A stretch of 6,318 nucleotides of DNA from Solirubrobacteraceae bacterium (GCA_030038955.1 JASHQV010000029.1:1-6318); one strand, 5' to 3'. Counted from the stretch's first letter, positions 1 to 5,589 are shown. Program-made: numbers and translations. The notes: a model not told the origin generated them from the sequence alone.

Positions 1-1146
1 GGCGACCGCCAGGTCGGCGATGAACGTGTCCTCGGTCTCGCCCGAGCGGTGCGAGATGACGGTGCGGTAGCCGGCCTCGACGGCCATGTCGATCGTCTGC
101 AGCGTCTCCGTCAGCGTGCCGATCTGGTTGAGCTTGATCAGGATCGCGTTGGCGATCCCGGCCTCGATCCCGCGGGCGAAGATCTCACGGTTGGTGACGA
201 AGATGTCGTCGCCGATCAGCTCGACCCGGTCCCCGAGTCGCTGCGTCAGCAACCGCCAGCCGTCCCAGTCGTCCTCGGACATCGGATCCTCGAGGATGAC
301 GATCGGATAGCGGCCGAGCAGCGGCTCCCAGTAGTCGACGAACTCCGTCGAGGAGAGCGTCCGCTGCTCGATGCTGAGGCGGTAGCCCTCGCCGGCGGTG
401 TAGAAGCCGTTGGCGGCGGGGTCGATCGCGATCGCGATGTCGCGCCCGGGCTCGTACCCGGCCGCGCCGATCGCCTCGACCAGCAGGTCGAGCGCCGCCA
501 GGCTCGAGTCGAGCTGCGGCGCGTAGCCGCCCTCGTCGCCGACGCTCGAGCCGAGTCCGCGGCGCTTCAGCTCGCGTCCCAGCGCGTGATAGGTCTCGGC
601 GCTCATCTGGATCGCCTCGGCAAACGTGCGCGCGCCGACGGGAACGAGCATGTGCTCCTGGAAGTCGAGGTCGTTGTCGGCGTGGGCGCCGCCGTTGATC
701 ACGTTGAGCATCGGCATCGGCAGCAGCGGCGAGCTCTGGTCGGGACGGAGGTATTGCCACAGCGGCAGGCCCCGCTCCTCCGCGGAGGCGCGGGCGCACG
801 CGAGCGACACGCCGAGGATCGCGTTGGCGCCGAGGCGCCCCTTGTTGGGGGTTCCGTCGAGCGTGATCAGCGCCTGGTCGATCGCCGCCTGGTCGGTCGC
901 TCGGCGCCCGACGATCTCCTCGGCGATCTCGCCGTTGACGCGCGCGACGGTGTTCAGCACGCCCTTGCCGTCGTAGGCGTCACCGCCGTCGCGCTGCTCG
1001 ACCGCCTCGTGCTGGCCGGTGGAGGCGCCCGACGGGACCGCGGCGCGCCCGAGCGCCCCGGTGTCGAGCTTGACGTCCACCTCGATCGTCGGGTTGCCCC
1101 GGCTGTCGAGGATCTGGCGGGCATGAATCTGTTCGATGCGGCTCAC
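1..1146 (-). CDS. eno: Enolase, C-terminus cut by the left window edge
   Basis: Enolase is the cytosolic glycolytic enzyme that interconverts 2-phosphoglycerate and phosphoenolpyruvate using Mg2+. The 382 visible residues begin VSRIEQIHARQILDSRGNPT. Family motifs follow in order: SGAST (39-43), NGGAHADN (151-158), QEHM with Glu164, GDEGG (203-207, catalytic Glu205), AIDPAAN with metal ligand Asp242, ILEDP with Glu285, GDD (312-314), LIKLNQIG with catalytic Lys338, and SHRSGETED (365-373). Bacterial enolases run to about 430 residues, so roughly the last 45, including the second catalytic Lys (the KTGA segment), lie outside the window. The GTG start is fixed by homology at the N-terminus. GAGG at 1154-1157 lies 7 nt before it, and the GTG overlaps the TGA of the upstream MutS-like gene (GTGA), implying translational coupling. 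It is the last visible gene of an operon led by a fluoride riboswitch, which fits because fluoride inhibits enolase. Confidence 0.97.
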   Translation of the reverse strand, partial: MSRIEQIHARQILDSRGNPTIEVDVKLDTGALGRAAVPSGASTGQHEAVEQRDGGDAYDGKGVLNTVARVNGEIAEEIVGRRATDQAAIDQALITLDGTPNKGRLGANAILGVSLACARASAEERGLPLWQYLRPDQSSPLLPMPMLNVINGGAHADNDLDFQEHMLVPVGARTFAEAIQMSAETYHALGRELKRRGLGSSVGDEGGYAPQLDSSLAALDLLVEAIGAAGYEPGRDIAIAIDPAANGFYTAGEGYRLSIEQRTLSSTEFVDYWEPLLGRYPIVILEDPMSEDDWDGWRLLTQRLGDRVELIGDDIFVTNREIFARGIEAGIANAILIKLNQIGTLTETLQTIDMAVEAGYRTVISHRSGETEDTFIADLAVA

Positions 1147-2633
1147 GATCGCGCCTCGAAGATCTCCTTGTAGGTGTCGACGCCGTAGCTGGTCGGCAGC
1201 GGCGGCGCCGCCACCAGCTGATACGTCCGCTCCCCGTCTTGTCCGCGGGGCGCGCGCAGGAACAGTACGTCATCGCGCTGCTGACGGTGGATCGTGTCGG
1301 CGAAGTCGAACAGATGCGTGACGAACACGACCTTGACGCCCTCCTCGGTGAGCGCGCCGACGACCTGGCGCGCGATCTCCGAGCCCTCGCGCTCGTTCGT
1401 CGACGCGAACGACTCGTTGCACAGCAGCAGGCTGTGCAACGTGAGCCCGCCCGAGATCTCCCCCATCCGCACGAGCTCCTCGTCGAGCTTGCCGCTCTCC
1501 ATCGTCGCGTCCTCCTCGCGCGTGAAGTGCGTGAACAGGCGATCGCGGACATCCGCGGTGAACGACTCGGCGGCGACGAACAGGCCCGCCTGCATCATCA
1601 GCTGCGCCAGCCCGAGGCTGCGCAGGAACGTCGACTTGCCGCCCTGGTTGGCGCCGGTGACGATCGTCAGCAGCTTGCCGTCGCCGCTGACGTCGTTGCC
1701 GACGATGCGGCGGTCCAGCCTGATCGCCAGCGACAGCTCGTACAGCTGCCGCGCCTCGAGCCGCGGCGCGCCCGGCTCGGCCGGGGTTGGCCGGCAGCTG
1801 GCGGCGCCGAGCTGCCCGAGATGCTCGTGCAGGTTGAGCGCGCCGATGTAGAAGGCCAGCTCCGTCACCAGCACCGTGAAGAAGCTCTTGATGTGGTCGG
1901 CGGACTGCGCCAGCGCGTTGGCGGCGTGGGTGATCCCGCGCCCCTTCAGCTTCGAAAGGGCGTTGACCGCCGCCTCGTCACGAGGGTGCACGTCGAAGCT
2001 GTTCGTTGACCGTCGGAGCTGCGGCAGGCGGTCGCGCCAGCCGACGTCCGGCGCCAGCCGCAGCACGTAGTCGACGCCCTTGTTGCCGGGGCCGAGGCGG
2101 GCGCTGATCAGCGTCCCCTCCTTGAACGCCATCCGCTGCAGCTGCGTCTCGACGAGCTCGAAGTACTCGTCCGACAGCTCCTCCTGCAGCATCGCGAAGA
2201 ACCGGTCGAACCCCTCGGAGGCGAGCTCCGAGCGATGCGCGTCGGCGAGCGCGCGCAGCTCGCGAAGCTTGCCGGCGAAGAACTCGACGACGCCGACCGC
2301 CCGCGAGAGGATGCTCTCGGGGTACTCGACCCCCCACCGCCAGTGGCGGCGCTCGCCCTCGAGCGCGTCGAGCCCGAGCTGGTAGATCTCGCGGATCAGC
2401 TCGGGATGACCGAGGCAGTCGGCGAGGATGTCCTGGCGGTAGCGGATCGCGTCGGTGTCGAACAGCGGCGTCAGCAGGGCGGCGCTGGCGACGTCGAACA
2501 GGAAGCGGTTGCCGCCCGCCATCGTCGTCAGCACGGTGTCGAGCTCCAGGTCCTGCCGCAGCTCGGCCTCGTTCTCGGGCCGTGGCGCCGACGCGTTGAA
2601 GTCAGCGTCGCGGTGCATCAGGAGCACCTTCAT
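1143..2633 (-). CDS. MutS-like ATPase without mismatch-recognition domain (second of pair)
   Basis: A 496-residue protein with a MutS-type ABC ATPase domain at its C-terminus. Walker A is TGANQGGKST (326-335, Lys333). An FTHFTREEDATMESGK segment (367-382) occupies the place of the MutS signature loop. Walker B reads LLLCNES (402-408), so the usual Asp of the DE pair is Asn406, with Glu407 kept. The switch histidine is present as VTH (His440). The first 300 or so residues look helical, like a MutS core/lever. MutS domain I, with its Phe-x-Glu mismatch wedge, is absent, and the length is far below that of MutS (about 850) or MutS2 (about 780, with a Smr tail). A classical repair role is therefore unlikely; the substrate is unknown. 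The ATG at 2633 is the first in-frame start after the stop of the upstream paralog, 54 nt away. Its TGA overlaps the eno start. Confidence 0.9.
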   Translation of the reverse strand: MKVLLMHRDADFNASAPRPENEAELRQDLELDTVLTTMAGGNRFLFDVASAALLTPLFDTDAIRYRQDILADCLGHPELIREIYQLGLDALEGERRHWRWGVEYPESILSRAVGVVEFFAGKLRELRALADAHRSELASEGFDRFFAMLQEELSDEYFELVETQLQRMAFKEGTLISARLGPGNKGVDYVLRLAPDVGWRDRLPQLRRSTNSFDVHPRDEAAVNALSKLKGRGITHAANALAQSADHIKSFFTVLVTELAFYIGALNLHEHLGQLGAASCRPTPAEPGAPRLEARQLYELSLAIRLDRRIVGNDVSGDGKLLTIVTGANQGGKSTFLRSLGLAQLMMQAGLFVAAESFTADVRDRLFTHFTREEDATMESGKLDEELVRMGEISGGLTLHSLLLCNESFASTNEREGSEIARQVVGALTEEGVKVVFVTHLFDFADTIHRQQRDDVLFLRAPRGQDGERTYQLVAAPPLPTSYGVDTYKEIFEARS

Positions 2634-2706
2634 CCGGTCACCCGCCGCGCGAACGGCGTGATCCGGCGACCCGCCGCAGGAAAGCGCTCATCCCGTCACC
2701 CGCCGC
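2630..2706. repeat. 19-nt direct repeat flanking the MutS-like gene junction
   Basis: Plus-strand positions 2630-2648 and 2688-2706 agree at 18 of 19 bases (TCATCCsGTCACCCGCCGC). On the coding strand each copy reads GCGGCGGGTGACsGGATGA, so the ATG of the mini-ORF and the ATG of the second MutS-like gene have nearly the same upstream context. This suggests a small duplication of a gene junction. Confidence 0.6.
2638..2691 (-). CDS. Possible 17-codon mini-cistron between the MutS-like genes
   Basis: The 54-nt gap between the two MutS-like genes holds an open frame, MSAFLRRVAGSRRSRGG. Its ATG overlaps the upstream TGA (ATGA) and its own TGA ends 4 nt before the next gene's ATG. The peptide is short and basic and resembles nothing I know. 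It may only keep ribosomes moving from one gene to the next, or be chance. Confidence 0.25.
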   Translation of the reverse strand: MSAFLRRVAGSRRSRGG

Positions 2707-4280
2707 TTCAGCTGCCGGTAGCTGACGCCGTGCTTCTCGGCGATCGCGACGGCGTAGGCGAGCCCGTCCGCCGGCTTGCGGATCACCTCGAAGGTCCGCA
2801 CCGTCGGATCGTCCGGCGCGACCGTGCTCATCATGCTGACGATGCTCGGCGCCAGCGATGCGAGCTCGTCGATGAAAGTCACGCAAAGGCAGATCATGTC
2901 CCGCTCGACGACCGCTCTCAGCACCTTCTCGCCGACCCACAGCGCGTCCCGCAGCGTCGTCGAGTTGAAGCTCTCGTTCATGATCAGGACGCTGTCGCCG
3001 GTCGCCAGCGCGAGGATCTCGTGCAGCCGCACGAGCTCGTCCTCGAACTTGCCGCGCAGCGTCGCGAGATCCTCCTCGCGCTCGAAGTGGGTGAACAGTC
3101 GGTCGGGGAGGAACACCGCGGTATCGGAGCCGGAGACGGGCAGACCGAGCGCGGCGAGGTGGTGCAGCTGGCCGAACGCGCGCGCGAACGTCGTCTTGCC
3201 GCCTTGATTGGGACCGGTGATCACGACGATCCGCTCTGCGCCGGACAGCTCGACGTCGTTGCAGACCACCTGCTGGGCGTCCTGCACGAGCTTGTGGGCG
3301 AGCGCCAGATCGAACGCCTGCCGCGCGCACATCCGCTTCTCGGCGGTCGACACGCGCGGATACGAGAACGACAGCCCGGCACGTTTCAACGGCTCGATGT
3401 ACTCGAGGAAGCCGAGGTAGAACTGAACCTCGCGGTCGAACCGCTCGATCGATTCCTCCAGGTAGCCGGCTCGGCGCTCGCCGTAGTCGCGCAGGCGCGC
3501 GAACAGCTCCGGGTTCAGCTCGGCGACCTGCTCGAGGATGCGCTTCTCGACGGGGTCGGTCTCGAGACTGTTGGCAAAGCCCGTGTGGTAGTCCTCGACC
3601 GCGCCCTGACGGAATCGCGCGAACGTCTCCTCGACGACGTCGGTGAGGTCGGGCTCGTCCGCGTACGGCTGCACGGTCACCCGCAGCCCCTTGATCAGCG
3701 TCGTGTAGCGAACCTCACCGAGCTCGGTCTCCAACGACGTGGTCTCCTCCGCCAGCTCCGTGAACCGGTCGGATTCGGCGTACGCCGCCAGCTGACGCGC
3801 GAACGCGCTGAGCCCGCGAGAGTCCGGCTCGTTGGCGGCCAGCGCGGCGGCAAACTCGCGCACCGCCTTGCAGTACAGAGCCACGGCTGAGAGGAACCAG
3901 CGCTCGCGCTGGTGCGGGTCCCTGAGCTTGTCGATCAGCGCGAGCTGCTCGCGCATCGCGTGCATGCTCGACGCGAACGCGCGCACGCCGCTCGCAAGCT
4001 CGGGACGCTCCAGGTCCCGCATCACCTCGTGCCGGTACTCGACCGCGGCGACATCGTGCAGCGGCTGGTAGAACAGCGGCTCGAGGCCGTACTGCTCGCG
4101 GCCTGCGGTGATCGCGTCGAGCACCTGGTCGAGGTTCAGGTCCCGGAAGTAGTCGGGCTCAGTCGCCTCCGTCGGCGCGACCGAGACGTCGTCGAACAGG
4201 ATGCTGCCAAAGCCGGCCGCGTGCTCGGGATCCGCGGTCGCCTGCCCTGCGGCCGCGTCGGGTGAGTCGGTGACTCTCAT
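2688..4280 (-). CDS. MutS-like ATPase without mismatch-recognition domain (first of pair)
   Basis: A 530-residue paralog of the next gene. An acidic, poorly conserved-looking N-terminus (1-45) precedes a helical core. The MutS-type ATPase follows: Walker A TGPNQGGKTT (355-364, Lys362), a signature-region FTHFEREEDLATLRGK (396-411), and Walker B VLIMNES (431-437), again with Asn435 in place of Asp and Glu436 kept. Where MutS proteins and the partner have VTH, this protein has VTF (Phe469), so the switch histidine is missing. There is no mismatch-recognition domain. ATG 4280 is the only possible upstream start, since an in-frame TGA lies two codons before it. It has little ribosome-binding sequence of its own and overlaps (ATGA) the stop of a 10-codon upstream ORF that has a strong GGAGGT. 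It is the first gene after the minus-strand fluoride riboswitch. Biochemical role unknown. Confidence 0.9.
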   Translation of the reverse strand: MRVTDSPDAAAGQATADPEHAAGFGSILFDDVSVAPTEATEPDYFRDLNLDQVLDAITAGREQYGLEPLFYQPLHDVAAVEYRHEVMRDLERPELASGVRAFASSMHAMREQLALIDKLRDPHQRERWFLSAVALYCKAVREFAAALAANEPDSRGLSAFARQLAAYAESDRFTELAEETTSLETELGEVRYTTLIKGLRVTVQPYADEPDLTDVVEETFARFRQGAVEDYHTGFANSLETDPVEKRILEQVAELNPELFARLRDYGERRAGYLEESIERFDREVQFYLGFLEYIEPLKRAGLSFSYPRVSTAEKRMCARQAFDLALAHKLVQDAQQVVCNDVELSGAERIVVITGPNQGGKTTFARAFGQLHHLAALGLPVSGSDTAVFLPDRLFTHFEREEDLATLRGKFEDELVRLHEILALATGDSVLIMNESFNSTTLRDALWVGEKVLRAVVERDMICLCVTFIDELASLAPSIVSMMSTVAPDDPTVRTFEVIRKPADGLAYAVAIAEKHGVSYRQLKRRVTG

Positions 4281-4309
4281 AGCGTCTCAGTCCATCCGAA
4301 GCGAGCCAC
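4277..4309 (-). CDS. 10-codon leader ORF overlapping the first MutS-like gene
   Basis: GTG at 4309 opens MARFGWTETL and stops at TGA 4279-4277. That TGA overlaps the ATG of the MutS-like gene by the ATGA arrangement. It is placed 7 nt after the best Shine-Dalgarno sequence of the leader (GGAGGT, 4322-4317), whereas the MutS-like ATG itself has none that is convincing. I infer that ribosomes enter here and reinitiate on the main gene, so the riboswitch would act on this site. Coding status is unproven. Confidence 0.45.
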   Translation of the reverse strand: MARFGWTETL

Positions 4310-4316
4310 GGTCAAT

Positions 4317-4322
4317 ACCTCC
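4317..4322 (-). promoter_or_regulatory. Shine-Dalgarno GGAGGT in the riboswitch expression platform
   Basis: GGAGGT is a near-perfect ribosome-binding site 7 nt before GTG 4309 and about 36 nt before the MutS-like ATG. Its first G falls in a possible 8-bp stem (4322-4329 with 4353-4360), and its GGAGG could instead pair with the aptamer strand CCTCT. Either pairing would hide it when the aptamer is not folded. Confidence 0.55.
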
Positions 4323-4344
4323 ACTGATGTCGAGCAACGGCTCA

Positions 4345-4392
4345 GCAGAGGCCATCAGCGCCCGGTGCGCATTTGCGGCGAGCCTCATCGCC
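4345..4392 (-). ncRNA. Fluoride riboswitch (crcB RNA) before the MutS-like/eno operon
   Basis: Read on the minus strand, the RNA begins GGCGAUGAGGCUCGCC and ends GCGCUGAUGGCCUCUGC. These closely match the fluoride aptamer of Thermotoga petrophila as I remember it. P1 is GGCG/CGCC (4392-4389 with 4380-4377). A second stem is GCGC/GCGC (4370-4367 with 4361-4358) with a 5-nt loop. The pseudoknot pairs loop GAGGC (4386-4382) with GCCUC (4352-4348). The AUG after P1 and the UGAUGG linker, which form the Mg2+/fluoride site in known structures, are intact. The family senses fluoride and normally turns genes on. Downstream lie an alternative stem and a Shine-Dalgarno sequence, so control is probably translational. 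The target operon ends in enolase, a fluoride-sensitive enzyme. Confidence 0.9.
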
Positions 4393-4399
4393 TCGTTCA

Positions 4400-4405
4400 A
4401 GGTTA
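4400..4405 (-). promoter_or_regulatory. Candidate -10 element of the MutS-like/eno operon
   Basis: The minus strand reads TAACCT, fitting the actinobacterial TAnnnT -10. It ends 7 nt before the first base of the aptamer, so transcription would start at or just before the riboswitch. I see no good -35; the 23-bp repeats occupy that place. Confidence 0.45.
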
Positions 4406-4505
4406 CCCCCCGCGACCGATCAGCCCCGTCACCCGTGACTGATCGGCCCCTACACCCACGACCGATCAGCCCCTGCCCCCGCGACCGATCAGCCCCGCCA
4501 GGGTT
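4402..4505. repeat. Four tandem 23-bp repeats between divergent riboswitches
   Basis: Units start at 4414, 4437, 4460 and 4483, an exact 23-bp period, and a partial unit precedes them from about 4402. Units 1, 3 and 4 share the core GACCGATCAGCCCC. Unit 2 has GACTGATCGGCCCC, whose central CTGATCGG is the reverse complement of CCGATCAG. The C-rich spacers vary. The period is not a multiple of three and no gene crosses the array, so it is not coding. It lies between the two outward promoters, which suggests operator sites for an unknown regulator. RNA hairpins between unit 2 and its neighbours (8-bp stems) are an alternative only if the array is transcribed. Confidence 0.85.
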
Positions 4506-4510
4506 ATGCT
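4505..4510 (+). promoter_or_regulatory. Candidate -10 element of the MoxR transcript
   Basis: TATGCT fits TAnnnT and ends 8 nt before the plus-strand aptamer, mirroring the minus-strand arrangement. GCGACC at 4481-4486, inside the last repeat, lies 18 bp upstream and keeps only the GAC of a TTGACA -35. Confidence 0.45.
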
Positions 4511-4518
4511 TCAGCGCT

Positions 4519-4567
4519 GGCGATGAGGCTCGCCATCGATCGCGCCGTGAGCGCTTATGGCCTCTGC
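4519..4567 (+). ncRNA. Fluoride riboswitch (crcB RNA) before the MoxR ATPase gene
   Basis: The first 16 nt, GGCGAUGAGGCUCGCC, are identical to the opposing copy, and the last 17 differ at one base (GCGCUUAUGGCCUCUGC). P1 is GGCG/CGCC (4519-4522 with 4531-4534). The second stem is GCGC/GCGC (4542-4545 with 4551-4554) with a 5-nt loop. The pseudoknot pairs GAGGC (4525-4529) with GCCUC (4560-4564). The linker between these stems has diverged from the other copy while pairing is kept, as expected for a conserved RNA. One deviation is U where known fluoride aptamers have G or A in the UGAUGG segment; the neighbouring U, A, U and G are kept. The strand AUGGCCUCU (4557-4565) can instead pair with AGAGGUCAU (4592-4600), a likely off-state. 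Confidence 0.87.
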
Positions 4568-4591
4568 GGACAGCTGGAGCGCGATTGCCAG

Positions 4592-4600
4592 AGAGGTCAT
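4592..4600 (+). promoter_or_regulatory. Alternative-stem strand carrying an AGAGGT ribosome-binding-like segment
   Basis: AGAGGUCAU is complementary over 9 bp (one G-U) to aptamer strand AUGGCCUCU at 4557-4565, so it competes with the pseudoknot. The purine run AGAGAGGT (4590-4597) would be a good Shine-Dalgarno sequence. The nearest in-frame start, GTG 4618, is 20 nt away, so its use as one is uncertain. Confidence 0.45.
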
Positions 4601-4617
4601 CACAAGCGACGCTGAGC

Positions 4618-5574
4618 GTGGGGGACGTGTCCCGCAGCGCCACCCGCATACTCGACGAGGTCGAGCGCGCGGTCGTCGGCAAGCGCCCGGCGCTGGAGCT
4701 GGCGTTGTGCGCGCTGCTCGCCGACGGACACGTGCTGCTGGAGGACTACCCCGGCCTCGCGAAGACGTTGATCGCGCGGTCGCTGGCAACCGTCACCGGG
4801 ATGCGCTTCTCGCGCGTGCAGTTCACGCCCGACCTGATGCCCTCCGACGTGACCGGCGCGTCGATCTACAACCAGCGCACGAGCGAGTTCGAGTTCCGTC
4901 CGGGACCGGTGTTCACGAACGTGCTGCTGGCCGACGAGATCAACCGCGCGCCGCCGAAGACGCAGGCGGCGCTGTTGGAGGCGATGCAGGAGCGCCAGGT
5001 CACCGGCGAGGACCGCACGCGCGTGCTCGAGCCGCCGTTCCTCGTGCTGGCCACCGAGAACCCGATCGAGTACGAGGGCACCTACCCGCTTCCCGAGGCG
5101 CAGCTCGACCGCTTTCTGATCCGGATGAGCATCGGCTATCCATCGGCGCAGGCCGAGCGCGAGATGCTCGAGCGGCGGCTGGCGCGGCGCCACGACGAGG
5201 CCGAGCTGAGCGCGGTCGTCGACCACGACGAGCTGCTGGCGATGCAGCAGGCGGTCGAGGGGGTGCACGTCGCCGAGGGCATCAGCTCCTACATCGTCGA
5301 GCTGGTCGGGGCGACCCGCGAGAGCACGAGCGTCCAGGTCGGCGCCAGCCCGCGCGGCACGCTTGCGGTGATGAAGCTCGCGCGCGTCAAGGCAGCGCTC
5401 GAGAGCCGTGACTTCGTCGTCCCCGACGACGTCAAGTACGTGGCTGTGCCGGCGCTGGCGCATCGGCTCGCGCTGAAGCCCGAGCTGTGGGTGCAGCGGG
5501 TGCAGGCCGAGGACGTCGTCCAGGAGTGCCTCGCCTCGGTGCCGGTCCCGACCACCGAGTTCGCGAGCGCGTGA
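4618..5574 (+). CDS. MoxR-family AAA+ ATPase
   Basis: About 318 residues, a normal MoxR length. Numbered from GTG 4618, Walker A is DYPGLAKT (43-50, Lys49), Walker B is VLLADEINR (102-110, Asp106/Glu107), sensor 1 is LVLATENP (142-149), and LPEAQLDRF (158-166) carries the family's conserved Arg165. A C-terminal lid helical domain follows. MoxR ATPases are chaperone-like and usually remodel or load cofactors into VWA/DUF58 partners encoded next to them; none is visible here. The start is not settled. GTG 4618 is the most upstream conventional start close to the conserved domain. GTG 4627 is also possible, and neither has an ideal ribosome-binding site. The open frame continues upstream through the riboswitch to 4201, but that part is leader. 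The gene lies directly behind a fluoride riboswitch, so fluoride induction is likely. Confidence 0.93.
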   Translation: MGDVSRSATRILDEVERAVVGKRPALELALCALLADGHVLLEDYPGLAKTLIARSLATVTGMRFSRVQFTPDLMPSDVTGASIYNQRTSEFEFRPGPVFTNVLLADEINRAPPKTQAALLEAMQERQVTGEDRTRVLEPPFLVLATENPIEYEGTYPLPEAQLDRFLIRMSIGYPSAQAEREMLERRLARRHDEAELSAVVDHDELLAMQQAVEGVHVAEGISSYIVELVGATRESTSVQVGASPRGTLAVMKLARVKAALESRDFVVPDDVKYVAVPALAHRLALKPELWVQRVQAEDVVQECLASVPVPTTEFASA

Positions 5575-5589
5575 GCGGCGCGGACCGGC

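Noticed and set aside
49..1173. Long plus-strand open frame of 374 codons
   Set aside because: It runs opposite the enolase gene; its Arg/Asp/Val-rich product has no motifs and arises from high-GC codon bias.
2235..3890. Plus-strand open frame of 551 codons
   Set aside because: It is antisense to both MutS-like genes, whose ATPase motifs are clear. The product is low-complexity and matches no family.
4414..4505. CRISPR array
   Set aside because: The period is 23 bp in total, with a 14-nt core and 9-nt variable part. Spacers of that size are too short, and no cas genes are nearby.
4345..4567. Transposon or MITE terminal inverted repeats around a repeat core
   Set aside because: The arms match riboswitch structure, with covarying stems and sense orientation to each gene. 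No target-site duplication is seen.
4201..4617. Extension of the MoxR frame upstream to ATG 4201
   Set aside because: It crosses the opposing gene start, both riboswitches and the 23-bp array, which is not a multiple of three. The conserved MoxR domain begins only after 4618.
4600..5463. Minus-strand open frame of 287 codons opposite MoxR
   Set aside because: Antisense shadow of a gene with complete AAA+ motifs; its product has no recognisable domain.
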